Source of the DNA: Lentzea tibetensis
GTDB lineage: Bacteria; Actinomycetota; Actinomycetes; Mycobacteriales; Pseudonocardiaceae
NCBI RefSeq assembly: GCF_007845675.1
Contig: NZ_VOBR01000011.1
Span: 203,155 to 267,154 of the forward strand
Reading direction: 5' to 3'
Length of the DNA: 64,000 nucleotides
In this document: positions 48,279 to 56,255 of the stretch, in pieces
Position numbering within the stretch: the first letter of the stretch is position 1
Layout: every line of letters starts with the position of its first letter
Made by a program: the position numbers and the translations under genes
The notes under the pieces: model-generated
What the model was told of the DNA's origin: nothing
Database searches by the model: none
What the model saw: only the letters and a program-made list of their open reading frames with translations

Positions 48279-50771
48279 TCAGGCGCCCGAGCCGACGGCG
48301 TCGACGGGGCGTCCGCGCATGGCCGAGCGGGTGGCGAGCACGATCGCGGAGAACCCGATCACGGCGGTGGCCAGCACGATAGCGCCGTACGTCAGCGGGT
48401 CGACGGCGGGCAGCGCGCGCCCGGTGGTCGCGAGGCTCAGCCCGATCAGCGGCACGACCGCCACCGCGGTGCCGATCGCGGTCGCGGCGGCGACCACGAT
48501 GCCCGCCTCCAGCGTCATCATCCGCCGCACGTGCCTGCGGTTCGTGCCGATCAACCGCAGCATCGCGAACTCCCGCGTGCGCGCGCCGGTGGCCATCACC
48601 AGCGTGTTCATCACGGCGATCACCAGGTACAGCAACAGGAAGCCGTTGCCGATGAGGTTGGTTGACGACTGCTGCCGTTGCTGCTCCCGCTGGGCGGCGG
48701 CGAACGCGGACCTGTCGAGCACCGAGAGGCCCGGATACCGCGCGGACAGCTCCCGCAGCCCCGCTCCGTCGGAAGCGGAGGCCAGGATCGCGTCGTCGAA
48801 CCCGTTCGTGGTGTGCCCGGCGATCAGGTCGCGCGGCGCGGTGACGTCGCCGAACCCGAGCCCGTTGGCGTAGGTCGCGACCACCCGGAGGTCCTTCTCC
48901 ACCCCGTCCCCCAGGTGCACGTGCACGGTGTCGCCGACCCCGGCTCCGGCGATGCCCGCGGCCGACTTGCTCAGCGCGACCGTGTCGCCGCGCAGCTCGT
49001 CCAGGGAACCGGACGTGACCGCGAGGTCCATCGCCGTGCCCACGTGCTCGGGCTCGATTCCTTGTGCGGCAAAGGGTTCTGCCTCGACCTCGGCGAACAT
49101 CCGGTACTCCAGCAGCATCTGCGTGCGCACCACCGGCAGCGCGGACCGCACACCCGGCACCTGCCGCACGGCGGCCACGACCTCGGGTGCCAGACCGGAC
49201 GGACCGCCCGACAGCACGAAGTCGGCACGCACCCCCGCACTGGCCTGGTCGGCGGCCGCGGCATCCGCGGTGGAGATGCTGAAGAGCTGCACCGCGGCCA
49301 TCGCGACGGCGAGCGCGAGCGGGATGACCGCCCCGCTGAGCCTGCGTGCGTTCGCCCTCGTGTTGGCCACCGCGAGGAAACCGCTGATCCGGCCGCGGCC
49401 CAGCACCGGTGCGGCGAGTGCGGTGGCGATCCGCATGAGGTGCGGGCCGAGCAGCGCGGTACCGACCATCAGCAGCAGCACCGAACCCGCCGCACCGCCG
49501 AGTGCCGCGCGGCCCTGCACCAGCAACGGCATCGCGATGCCCACCACGGCGCCGAGCACCAGGAGAACCACGCCCGCGACCCGCCGGGTGGTGCCGAGCT
49601 CCGCGGGTTCGACGGCCGCCTCACCGAGCGCGTCGACGGGGTTGGCACCGGCCAGCCGCCGCGCCGCGAAGTACCCCGCCGCCCGGCTGCCGAGCACGCA
49701 CAACAGCAGTGCGGCCACGGCGGGAAGCGGGCTGTACGCGAGCTCGAGGTCGGGTGGCAACACACCCGCAGCCGCGAACGCGTCGCGCAGGAGTCCGGCC
49801 GCGGCGAAACCCGGCAGGCTGCCCAGCGCGGCTCCGGTCACCGCCACCAGGAGCACCTCGGCGCCGATCATCCGGTGGATCTGCCTCGGGGTGGCCGCGA
49901 TCGCCCGCAGCACCGCCAGTTCCCGGCGCCGCTGCTGGATCGACAGTCCCAGCGTGGAGGCGACGACGAACAGCACGACCATCGCGATGGTGCCCATGAG
50001 CGACCCGGACAGCGCGGTCAGGAAACCCCGAGCCTGGCCCACGTCCAGGAACTCGACGTCCCCGATGTCGTGCCCGGTGTGGGCGGGCAGGCCGACCTCG
50101 GCGGTGATCCGGCGCGCGAGCTCGTCGGCGTCCACGCCCGGTTCGGCGAACACCCCGACCGCGGTGATCCGGCCGGACCACCGCGCGGCCACGTCGTCGG
50201 TGACGAAGACGGCGGACTGCCTGCGCAGCGACGGCGCCGAGACGAGCCCGACCACCCGGTGCTCCGCGGGAACGGAGCCGACCGCGATCCGCGTGGTGTC
50301 CCCTGTGGACAGTCCGGCCCGTGCCGCGAGCGCCGCGTCGAGCACGGCCTCGCCGGGCGCTTCCGGCCGCCTGCCCGAGGTCAGCTCGAACGGCGCCAGG
50401 CCCGCGGACGACCAGCCGTGTGCGTAGACCGGTACGTCACCGTTGGGCGGCACCACGTCCACTTCGATGCTGCGGTCTTCGACCGCGGCCCGGACTCCGG
50501 GCACCCGTGCGACCCGGTCCGCGAGGCCGGCGGGCACCGGAACCCGTTCGGCGAACGGGGTGGACGGGCCCTGCGCCTCGTCGAGCTCCTGCTTGCCGCC
50601 GACCACCACCGAAGCCGCGGCGTAGCGCTCCGCGGTGACACCGGACCGCAGGCCGGACTCCAGCAGGACACCGCTGGCGGTGATCACCGCGGCACCGAGG
50701 AACAGCGCGACGAACGCCGCCGCGAACCCGCCGCGGCGGGCCCTGATCGTGCTCAAGGCGAGGGAGAACAC
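48279..50771 (-). CDS. FtsX/MacB-like ABC transporter permease, 10-helix type
   Basis: 830 residues, the two-FtsX-domain architecture. The N-terminal helix (FAAAFVALFLGAAVITASG) is followed by a large outer domain (about 40-250), three helices, a central pair, a second outer domain (about 500-690) and three last helices (NLIGNGFLLLYLVIAVMNTLVM onward). Permeases of this type work with a LolD/MacB-like ATPase in peptide or lipid export and in resistance to cell-wall antibiotics. It starts three bases after the ATPase stop. Confidence 0.92.
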   Translation of the reverse strand: MFSLALSTIRARRGGFAAAFVALFLGAAVITASGVLLESGLRSGVTAERYAAASVVVGGKQELDEAQGPSTPFAERVPVPAGLADRVARVPGVRAAVEDRSIEVDVVPPNGDVPVYAHGWSSAGLAPFELTSGRRPEAPGEAVLDAALAARAGLSTGDTTRIAVGSVPAEHRVVGLVSAPSLRRQSAVFVTDDVAARWSGRITAVGVFAEPGVDADELARRITAEVGLPAHTGHDIGDVEFLDVGQARGFLTALSGSLMGTIAMVVLFVVASTLGLSIQQRRRELAVLRAIAATPRQIHRMIGAEVLLVAVTGAALGSLPGFAAAGLLRDAFAAAGVLPPDLELAYSPLPAVAALLLCVLGSRAAGYFAARRLAGANPVDALGEAAVEPAELGTTRRVAGVVLLVLGAVVGIAMPLLVQGRAALGGAAGSVLLLMVGTALLGPHLMRIATALAAPVLGRGRISGFLAVANTRANARRLSGAVIPLALAVAMAAVQLFSISTADAAAADQASAGVRADFVLSGGPSGLAPEVVAAVRQVPGVRSALPVVRTQMLLEYRMFAEVEAEPFAAQGIEPEHVGTAMDLAVTSGSLDELRGDTVALSKSAAGIAGAGVGDTVHVHLGDGVEKDLRVVATYANGLGFGDVTAPRDLIAGHTTNGFDDAILASASDGAGLRELSARYPGLSVLDRSAFAAAQREQQRQQSSTNLIGNGFLLLYLVIAVMNTLVMATGARTREFAMLRLIGTNRRHVRRMMTLEAGIVVAAATAIGTAVAVVPLIGLSLATTGRALPAVDPLTYGAIVLATAVIGFSAIVLATRSAMRGRPVDAVGSGA

Positions 50772-50774
50772 GGT

Positions 50775-51521
50775 TCACGCCTCCCCGAGGTGGGTCAGCC
50801 GGTCGGACACCTGCGCGGCCGTGGGAGCGCGCAGCTCGCCCGCGATCCGGCCGTCGGCGAGGAACACGACCGAGTCCGCGTACGAGGCGGCGACCGGGTC
50901 GTGGGTCACCATCAGCACGGTCTGCCCCAGTTCGCCGACGAGCTGCCGGAACAGCTCGAGCACCTGGCGGCCGGTGCGGCTGTCGAGCGCACCGGTCGGC
51001 TCGTCGGCGAGCACCACCTCGGGCCGGTTGATCAGCGCGCGGGCGATCGCGACCCGCTGCTGCTGCCCGCCGGACAGCTGCGAGGGACGCCGGTCGGCGC
51101 GGTCGCCCATGCCGACCCGGTGGAGCAGCTCCCGCAGCCACGCGCCGTCGATCTCGTGCCCCGACAGGCGCGGCACGAGCGCGACGTTCTGCTCGACGGT
51201 CAGCGCCGCCATCAGGTTGTAGGCCTGGAAGACGAACCCGACCCGCTCGCGGCGCACCGCGGTCAGCTTGGCCTCCTTCAGCCCGGCCAGCTCGACGTCG
51301 CCGAGCCGGACCCGGCCCGACGTCGGCCGGTCGAGGCCCGCCGCGCAGTGCAGGAACGTGCTCTTGCCCGATCCCGACGGGCCCATGACCGCGGTGAACG
51401 TGGCGCGGGCGATCCCGATGGACACCTCGCGCAACGCGGTGACCGCGCTCTCCCCGGTGCCGTAGGTCTTGGTCACGGCGTCCATGCGCAACGCGCTGGT
51501 GCCGACGAGGGTGGTGGTCAC
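50775..51521 (-). CDS. MacB/LolD-type ABC ATPase
   Basis: 248 residues from the GTG at 51521, which overlaps the protease stop as GTGA. Walker A GPSGSGKST, ABC signature QLSGGQQQRVAIARAL, Walker B VVLADEPTGALDSRTG and the His switch in MVTHDPVAA are all present. It is the motor of the FtsX-like permease encoded directly downstream. Confidence 0.95.
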   Translation of the reverse strand: MTTTLVGTSALRMDAVTKTYGTGESAVTALREVSIGIARATFTAVMGPSGSGKSTFLHCAAGLDRPTSGRVRLGDVELAGLKEAKLTAVRRERVGFVFQAYNLMAALTVEQNVALVPRLSGHEIDGAWLRELLHRVGMGDRADRRPSQLSGGQQQRVAIARALINRPEVVLADEPTGALDSRTGRQVLELFRQLVGELGQTVLMVTHDPVAASYADSVVFLADGRIAGELRAPTAAQVSDRLTHLGEA

Positions 51522-52432
51522 GCGTGGACCCCGGCCTTCGGCTCGACGGTGGTCGTGGCGGCCGTGGCTCGGGGGAGGCCCAGCCTGCCGCGGCTGACCG
51601 CGATCACCACGAGCGCGAACGTGCAGAGCCCGAGTGCCTGACCCCACTGCCAGTCCGCCCGGTCGCCGGGGAAGATCTCCGACCAGGCGATCGACGCGAA
51701 GTTGTTGGCGTTCGCGTGCAGCAGCATGATCAGCGGCACGCTCTGCCGCGTCCTGTTGAACACCAGGGTGATCACGAAGCTGATCGACATCGTCAGCACG
51801 AAGAACCGCGCGATCGCCTCGGGTCCGGCGTCGGGGCCCGCCCACGGGGTGAGGAACAGCGGCAGGTGCCAGGCCATCCACACGGCGCCGAGGATGGTGG
51901 TCGCCACGAGCGGGTGGTGGCGCTCCTGCAGGCGGGTCAACGCGAAGTCGCGCCAGCCCGGCTCCTCGGCCAGGCCGGTGGTGAAGAACTGGATCACCAG
52001 CATCGGCAGGTAGACCGCGAGCGCCATCGTGGACGGGAACCGCATCGCCTCCTGCGCGCCGTCCATCGCCAGCGTGCCCAGCACGACCGCGACCGGAACC
52101 CCGAGCAGCGCCAGCGCGTACCACCCGAGTCCGGCGCGGACCTGGAACAGCCGTTTGCGCCACCGGCGCAGTCCCGCACGTCCCTCGGTGACGGCGGTGA
52201 CGGTGAACGCCGCGGTCAGCGGCCCGAGGTAGGCGCCGGGGAGGATCGCGGTCAGCTGGTTGCCCATGATCAAGTCCGGATACCGGAAGTGCAGGACGCC
52301 GAGCCCGTCGAACGACAGGATGTACGGCATCCAGGCGAGCCAGCTGATGCCGAAGGCGAGGCCGAAGAACGTGATCAGCGGGTAGCGCAGAACCCAGGCC
52401 TGCCAACGGTTCGCGGATGGTGTGGAAGTCAT
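51518..52432 (-). CDS. CPBP-family intramembrane metalloprotease
   Basis: 304 residues with about eight transmembrane helices. The three CPBP/Abi motifs appear in order: EEPGWRDFAL with the catalytic Glu pair, MAWHLPLFLT, and LLHANANNF. In other Gram-positives such proteases are tied to bacteriocin maturation or immunity. It heads the operon protease-ATPase-permease-kinase-regulator, so it may process or degrade a peptide sensed or exported by the same unit. Confidence 0.92.
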   Translation of the reverse strand: MTSTPSANRWQAWVLRYPLITFFGLAFGISWLAWMPYILSFDGLGVLHFRYPDLIMGNQLTAILPGAYLGPLTAAFTVTAVTEGRAGLRRWRKRLFQVRAGLGWYALALLGVPVAVVLGTLAMDGAQEAMRFPSTMALAVYLPMLVIQFFTTGLAEEPGWRDFALTRLQERHHPLVATTILGAVWMAWHLPLFLTPWAGPDAGPEAIARFFVLTMSISFVITLVFNRTRQSVPLIMLLHANANNFASIAWSEIFPGDRADWQWGQALGLCTFALVVIAVSRGRLGLPRATAATTTVEPKAGVHA

Positions 52433-52512
52433 GGGAGAAGGCTAGGAACGGATCTTGCCCAAGTCAGTCGAGGCAAGGGGCGTCCTCGTGGTGGAGCCAG
52501 CTCCACCATCGG

Positions 52513-53094
52513 CTACTCGTACTCCTGGCCGCACTCGAGGAGATCGACCATGTCCGCCCAGGTGAGCGCCGGCACCGAGGTCACGCCCTGCGGCTCGGGG
52601 TAGAGCTGGACCGACGGTCCCGGCAGGGGTTTGCGGATCCCGTCGCCGGGATCCCAGCCGCCCAGCGCGCCCGCCATGGCGCACTCCAGGTACTGCGGCA
52701 CGTTGTGGTTGTACCAGCGCAACCCGCTGGCCCGGCTGCCGTCACCGGGGCGGCGCGGCACGTTCACGCCGAAGTCCGGATAGGACAGCTCCGGTCCCTC
52801 CGCGAAGTCCCGGAGGTCGGCGATCTGCGACAGGATCAACTGTTCCCAGACCTCGAACCCGTCCATTCCGGACACCACGGCCAGGTCGCTGGTCCGCCAC
52901 GCCGGGTCGAACGGGGGAACGGGAGCCGTGACGGCGCCGATCAGCATGCTCGAGACCACGTCGAGCGGCAGAGCGGAACGGGACCGCTCGGCACGGCCCA
53001 GCTGCCAGAGCGCGCGCAGGTACTCCTCGAGCGTCCGGGTCGTGTCCTCGGATGCGTCCAGCACCGATCGGTAGAGGTCGCGGTTGGTGATCAC
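52513..53094 (-). CDS. Hypothetical protein, 193 residues
   Basis: Soluble, acidic and Trp/Tyr-rich, with no transmembrane segment. Features include an N-terminal helix pair (NRDLYRSVLDASEDTTRTLEEYLRALW), SGMDGFEVWEQLILSQIADLRDF, and a C-terminal region PALTWADMVDLLECGQEY. It resembles single-domain proteins often found as immunity or inhibitor partners, but no toxin gene is adjacent. I do not recognise a family. The start is an ATG at 53094, 39 bp downstream of the MmyB-type regulator's stop on the same strand. Confidence 0.7.
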   Translation of the reverse strand: MITNRDLYRSVLDASEDTTRTLEEYLRALWQLGRAERSRSALPLDVVSSMLIGAVTAPVPPFDPAWRTSDLAVVSGMDGFEVWEQLILSQIADLRDFAEGPELSYPDFGVNVPRRPGDGSRASGLRWYNHNVPQYLECAMAGALGGWDPGDGIRKPLPGPSVQLYPEPQGVTSVPALTWADMVDLLECGQEYE

Positions 53095-53133
53095 GGGCCT
53101 CAGGTTACGGAAAACGGCGCCTTGTGGCTGTCG

Positions 53134-53973
53134 TCATCCGACGAGTGCCTGGGTGCCCAGCACGGTGAGCAGCGCCAGGCGTTCGGCGTCCTCGGTGCCC
53201 GGCTCGGCGGTGTAGACGATGATGCGCAGGTCGCTGCCCGCCACCGTGAGCACGTCGCAGTCCAGCGTCAGCGTCCCCACCCGCGGGTGGTCGATGGTCT
53301 TGCGCGCGGCCACGTGGTGGCCGACCGCACCGGAGTCCCACAGCTCGGCGAACCGGGCGCTCTTCGCGCACAGTTCGGCGATCAGCTGCCGCAGCCGCTG
53401 GTCGGCCGGGTAGCGGGCGGCAGCCGTGCGCAGGTCGGCGACCATCGTGGCCTCGAACTCGCGCCGCTCCTCCGCTGTGTGCCGGACGCGAGAGCCGGGG
53501 CCGACCATGTTGCGCCACACGCCGTTGCGCTCGAAGCCGCGCTGGCCGGTCGGATCGCCCATCAGCGCGGCGTACGGCGGGTTGGCCACGATCAGCGTCC
53601 ACGCCGCGTCGGAGACCGCGACCGGAGTGCCGGTCAGCCGGTCCAGCAGCCGCTGGACGCTCGGCGTGATGTGCGCGGGCACCGTGTCCGGGCCCGGCGG
53701 GACGAGGCCCGCCAGCCGGAACAGGTGGACGCGCTCGTCTGCCGACAACCGCAGTGCCCTGGCGAGCGCTTCGACGACCTGCTCGGACGGGTTGGTCGCC
53801 CGGCCCTGTTCGAGGCGGGTGACGTAGTCGACGGAGATCCCGGCCAGCAGCGCCAGCTCCTCGCGCCGCAGCCCGGCCGCGCGCCGGTGTCCGCCCGCGG
53901 GCAGCCCCGCCGACTCGGGGGAGACCTGGTCGCGCCAGCGGCGCACCGCCTTGCCGAACTCCGCCGTCCTCAC
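53134..53973 (-). CDS. XRE-type HTH regulator with MmyB-like ligand-binding domain
   Basis: 279 residues from the GTG at 53973. The HTH is at residues about 30-85 (RREELALLAGISVDYVTRLEQGRATNPSEQVVEALARALRL). The MmyB-like PAS-related domain follows, with PSVQRLLDRLTGTPVAVSDAAWTLIVANPPYAALMGD and the C-terminal HPRVGTLTLDCDVL. Regulators of this type usually bind fatty-acid-like ligands and sit divergent from an SDR gene, as here. It probably represses the SDR at 54076. Confidence 0.92.
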   Translation of the reverse strand: MRTAEFGKAVRRWRDQVSPESAGLPAGGHRRAAGLRREELALLAGISVDYVTRLEQGRATNPSEQVVEALARALRLSADERVHLFRLAGLVPPGPDTVPAHITPSVQRLLDRLTGTPVAVSDAAWTLIVANPPYAALMGDPTGQRGFERNGVWRNMVGPGSRVRHTAEERREFEATMVADLRTAAARYPADQRLRQLIAELCAKSARFAELWDSGAVGHHVAARKTIDHPRVGTLTLDCDVLTVAGSDLRIIVYTAEPGTEDAERLALLTVLGTQALVG

Positions 53974-54075
53974 ACCACCCAGTCTGCATCGCGGGCCAGG
54001 CGGGTGCCTGGTACCGGCGGTCCCAGGAAGAAAAGGCGGCTGGCTGACAGCACTGCCGCACAGGACCGTTGAGGC

Positions 54076-54783
54076 ATGACAACGATTCTGATCACCGGAG
54101 CGAACAAGGGACTCGGCTTCGAGACCGCCCGGCAACTCGTCGCAGCGGGTCACACCGTGTACGTCGGCAGCAAGGACGCCGAACGCGGACGCCGGGCCGC
54201 GGCCGAGCTGGGCGCGCGGGCGGTCCAGCTCGACGTCACCGACGACGCCTCCGTGGCGGCCGCCGCGCAGGTCGTCGAGGCGGGCGGCGGGCTGGACGTG
54301 CTGATCAACAACGCCGGGATCGAGGAGAGGGCTGACGGCAACACCGTGATCGGCGCCGCGGACGTGACCGCGGACCTGATGCGGCGGACGTTCGAGACCA
54401 ACGTCTTCGGCACGGTGCGCGTCACCCACGCGTTCCTCCCGCTGCTGCACCGCTCCGCCGCCCCGGTCGTGGTCAACGTCAGCAGCAGCCTGGGGTCGTT
54501 GACCCGGCTCACCAGCCCGGACGCCCCGCAGCACGGCTACCCCGGTGTGGCCTACCCGGCGTCGAAGACCGCGGTCAACACGATCACCGTGCAGTACGCG
54601 AAGGCGTTCCCGGCCATGCGGATCAACGCGGTGGAGCCCGGCTTCACCAGGACCGACTTGAACGGGAACACCGGGTTCCAGACCGTCGAGCAGGGCGCCG
54701 AGATCATCGTGCGGATGGCGCAGGTGGGCCAGGACGGCCCCACCGGGGGCTACTTCGACGCCGCGGGTCCGCTGCCTTGGTAA
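54076..54783 (+). CDS. Short-chain dehydrogenase/reductase
   Basis: 235 residues. Cofactor motif TGANKGLG at the N-terminus, LINNAGI, NVSSSLGS with the catalytic Ser, and YPASK with the catalytic Tyr and Lys. The KGLGFETARQLVAAG wording is typical of the carbonyl-reductase-like SDRs divergent from MmyB regulators. It is probably an NADPH-dependent carbonyl reductase. Its stop codon lies within the perfect 24-bp palindrome at 54774-54797. Confidence 0.93.
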   Translation: MTTILITGANKGLGFETARQLVAAGHTVYVGSKDAERGRRAAAELGARAVQLDVTDDASVAAAAQVVEAGGGLDVLINNAGIEERADGNTVIGAADVTADLMRRTFETNVFGTVRVTHAFLPLLHRSAAPVVVNVSSSLGSLTRLTSPDAPQHGYPGVAYPASKTAVNTITVQYAKAFPAMRINAVEPGFTRTDLNGNTGFQTVEQGAEIIVRMAQVGQDGPTGGYFDAAGPLPW

Positions 54784-54797
54784 GCGCTTACCAAGGC
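54774..54797. promoter_or_regulatory. Perfect 24-bp palindrome between two SDR genes
   Basis: Each arm is GCCTTGGTAAGC read from the outside towards the centre, with no spacer and no mismatch. The first SDR's TAA stop lies inside it. A further half-site, CTTGGTA, follows at 54806-54812, 11 bp before the ATG of the second SDR. Lack of a loop and of a T-run argues against a terminator. An operator for a dimeric HTH regulator acting on the second SDR gene fits better. Confidence 0.65.
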
Positions 54798-54822
54798 GGC
54801 CGAATCTTGGTATCAAGCACAC

Positions 54823-55542
54823 ATGACAAGAACAGCAGTGGTGACCGGTGGCGGCACGGGCATCGGGAAAGCGGTGGCCAAACGCCTGGTCGAGCAGGGG
54901 CTGGACGTGGTGATCACCGGCAGGCGCGCCGACGTGCTGGCCGCCGCCGCAGCCGAGATCAACGCGAAGGCGGTCACCTTCGACGCGTCTTCGCCGGAGG
55001 AGGTGCAGGCCGCGCTGGCTGATCTGCCGGATCGGGTGGACGTGCTGGTCAACAACGCGGGCGGCAACATGACGCGGCGCCTCCCCGCTGCGGAGACCCT
55101 TTCGGCCGTGCGGGACGTCTGGCTCGCCAACTTCGAGTCCAACGTGCTCAGCGCCGTGCTCGTCACGACGGGACTGGAGCCGCGGCTGGCCGACGACGCG
55201 CGGGTGGTGACGATCGGCTCGATCGCGGCGCGTCGCGGTTCGAGCAGCTACGGCCCGGCGAAGGCCGCGCTCGAGGCGTGGACCGCGGAGCTGGCGTTCC
55301 AGGTCGGCGGTCGCGGCATCACGGTGAACGTCGTCTCGCCCGGCGTCACCGAGGAGACCGAGTTCTTCGGCGGCACCCTGTCCGAGGAACGGCGCAAGAA
55401 GCTGATCGGCAACCCCGCGAACGGGCGCACCGGCAGGCCGGTCGACGTGGCCGCGGCCGTCGCGTTCCTCGCCTCACCCGAGGCCGGGCACATCACCGGT
55501 CAGGTCATCGGGGTGAACGGCGGGGTCGGGCTCGGACGCTGA
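54823..55542 (+). CDS. Short-chain dehydrogenase/reductase (FabG-like)
   Basis: 239 residues. TGGGTGIGKAVAKRL binds the cofactor, VNNAGG follows, the active site is IGSIAARRGSSSYGPAK with Ser, Tyr and Lys, and ASPEAGHITGQVIGVNGG ends the protein in the classical SDR manner. It is a FabG-like 3-oxoacyl reductase or a related alcohol dehydrogenase. It is separated from the first SDR by only 39 bp, but those bases contain the palindrome, so it may be controlled separately. Confidence 0.93.
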   Translation: MTRTAVVTGGGTGIGKAVAKRLVEQGLDVVITGRRADVLAAAAAEINAKAVTFDASSPEEVQAALADLPDRVDVLVNNAGGNMTRRLPAAETLSAVRDVWLANFESNVLSAVLVTTGLEPRLADDARVVTIGSIAARRGSSSYGPAKAALEAWTAELAFQVGGRGITVNVVSPGVTEETEFFGGTLSEERRKKLIGNPANGRTGRPVDVAAAVAFLASPEAGHITGQVIGVNGGVGLGR

Positions 55543-55619
55543 CGGCACGGCGGTGGCCGCCACCACCGTCGGCCCGCATCCACCGGGTGGAGCAGACGCT
55601 TGATGGATACGGTGCAACC

Positions 55620-56222
55620 ATGTCAGCCACCCAGATCCCGCTGTGGGTCACGTACTCGCTCGCGGTGATCGCACTGGTCGGCCCGCTGGGCGGAGCGGTG
55701 ATCGGCGGCAGGGTGCAGGCGAAACGCGATGACAAGCGTTGGGAGCGGGAGAGGGATCGCGAGGAGCTGCGCTACGACCGCGAAATGACCAAGCTGCGCA
55801 ACGAACGCGATCACGACCTGCTGAAGCTCTGGCACGCCGCGCGGCTCGATGGTCATGCGCGGATGCTTTATTCCCTGGCCAGGTGGAAAACCGCTGCTGT
55901 AACCATGATAGGGCGTGTCGAATTGTCTGCGCAGGATGGGCGTGAGCTGTCGGAAGACACGTTCGAAAACGTGCGGAAAGCATCGGTGCAAATCGTGGAG
56001 AACCTGCCGCCGGTCGAGCTGTACGGGTCTGCGAAGGTTCGTGATGCTGCTGAACGCGTGCACTCGCAGATGTCGATATTCGACTTGCGCATGGTCACGC
56101 ATCTCAACAAAGCTGACTTCAAGACCGTACAGGACGCCGCCTTCGTGCTATTTGATCGAGCTGAGGAACTGTCGACGTTGATTCGAGAGGATATTGGACT
56201 GTTGCGAGAGGAGAAGCGCTAG
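55620..56222 (+). CDS. Membrane-anchored coiled-coil hypothetical protein
   Basis: 200 residues from the ATG at 55620. One helix (residues about 9-30, with GGAVIGGRV) is followed by a highly charged coiled coil (KRDDKRWERERDREELRYDREMTKLRNERDHDL, residues 35-68) and a helical cytoplasmic domain. From about 55860 to 56220 the base composition is clearly less GC-rich than the neighbours, which suggests recent acquisition. No family is recognised. A membrane helix plus coiled coil plus a variable domain is common in phage-defence and conflict genes, but nothing here proves that. Confidence 0.75.
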   Translation: MSATQIPLWVTYSLAVIALVGPLGGAVIGGRVQAKRDDKRWERERDREELRYDREMTKLRNERDHDLLKLWHAARLDGHARMLYSLARWKTAAVTMIGRVELSAQDGRELSEDTFENVRKASVQIVENLPPVELYGSAKVRDAAERVHSQMSIFDLRMVTHLNKADFKTVQDAAFVLFDRAEELSTLIREDIGLLREEKR

Positions 56223-56255
56223 CTTCGGTGCGGTTGTCCGCCAGCACGATCAGGA

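Noticed and set aside
48678-51641. 987-codon plus-strand open frame opposite the FtsX permease and ATPase genes
   Set aside because: High-GC antisense shadow. The minus strand encodes full FtsX and ABC signatures, and the plus-strand translation is low-complexity Arg/Gly/His.
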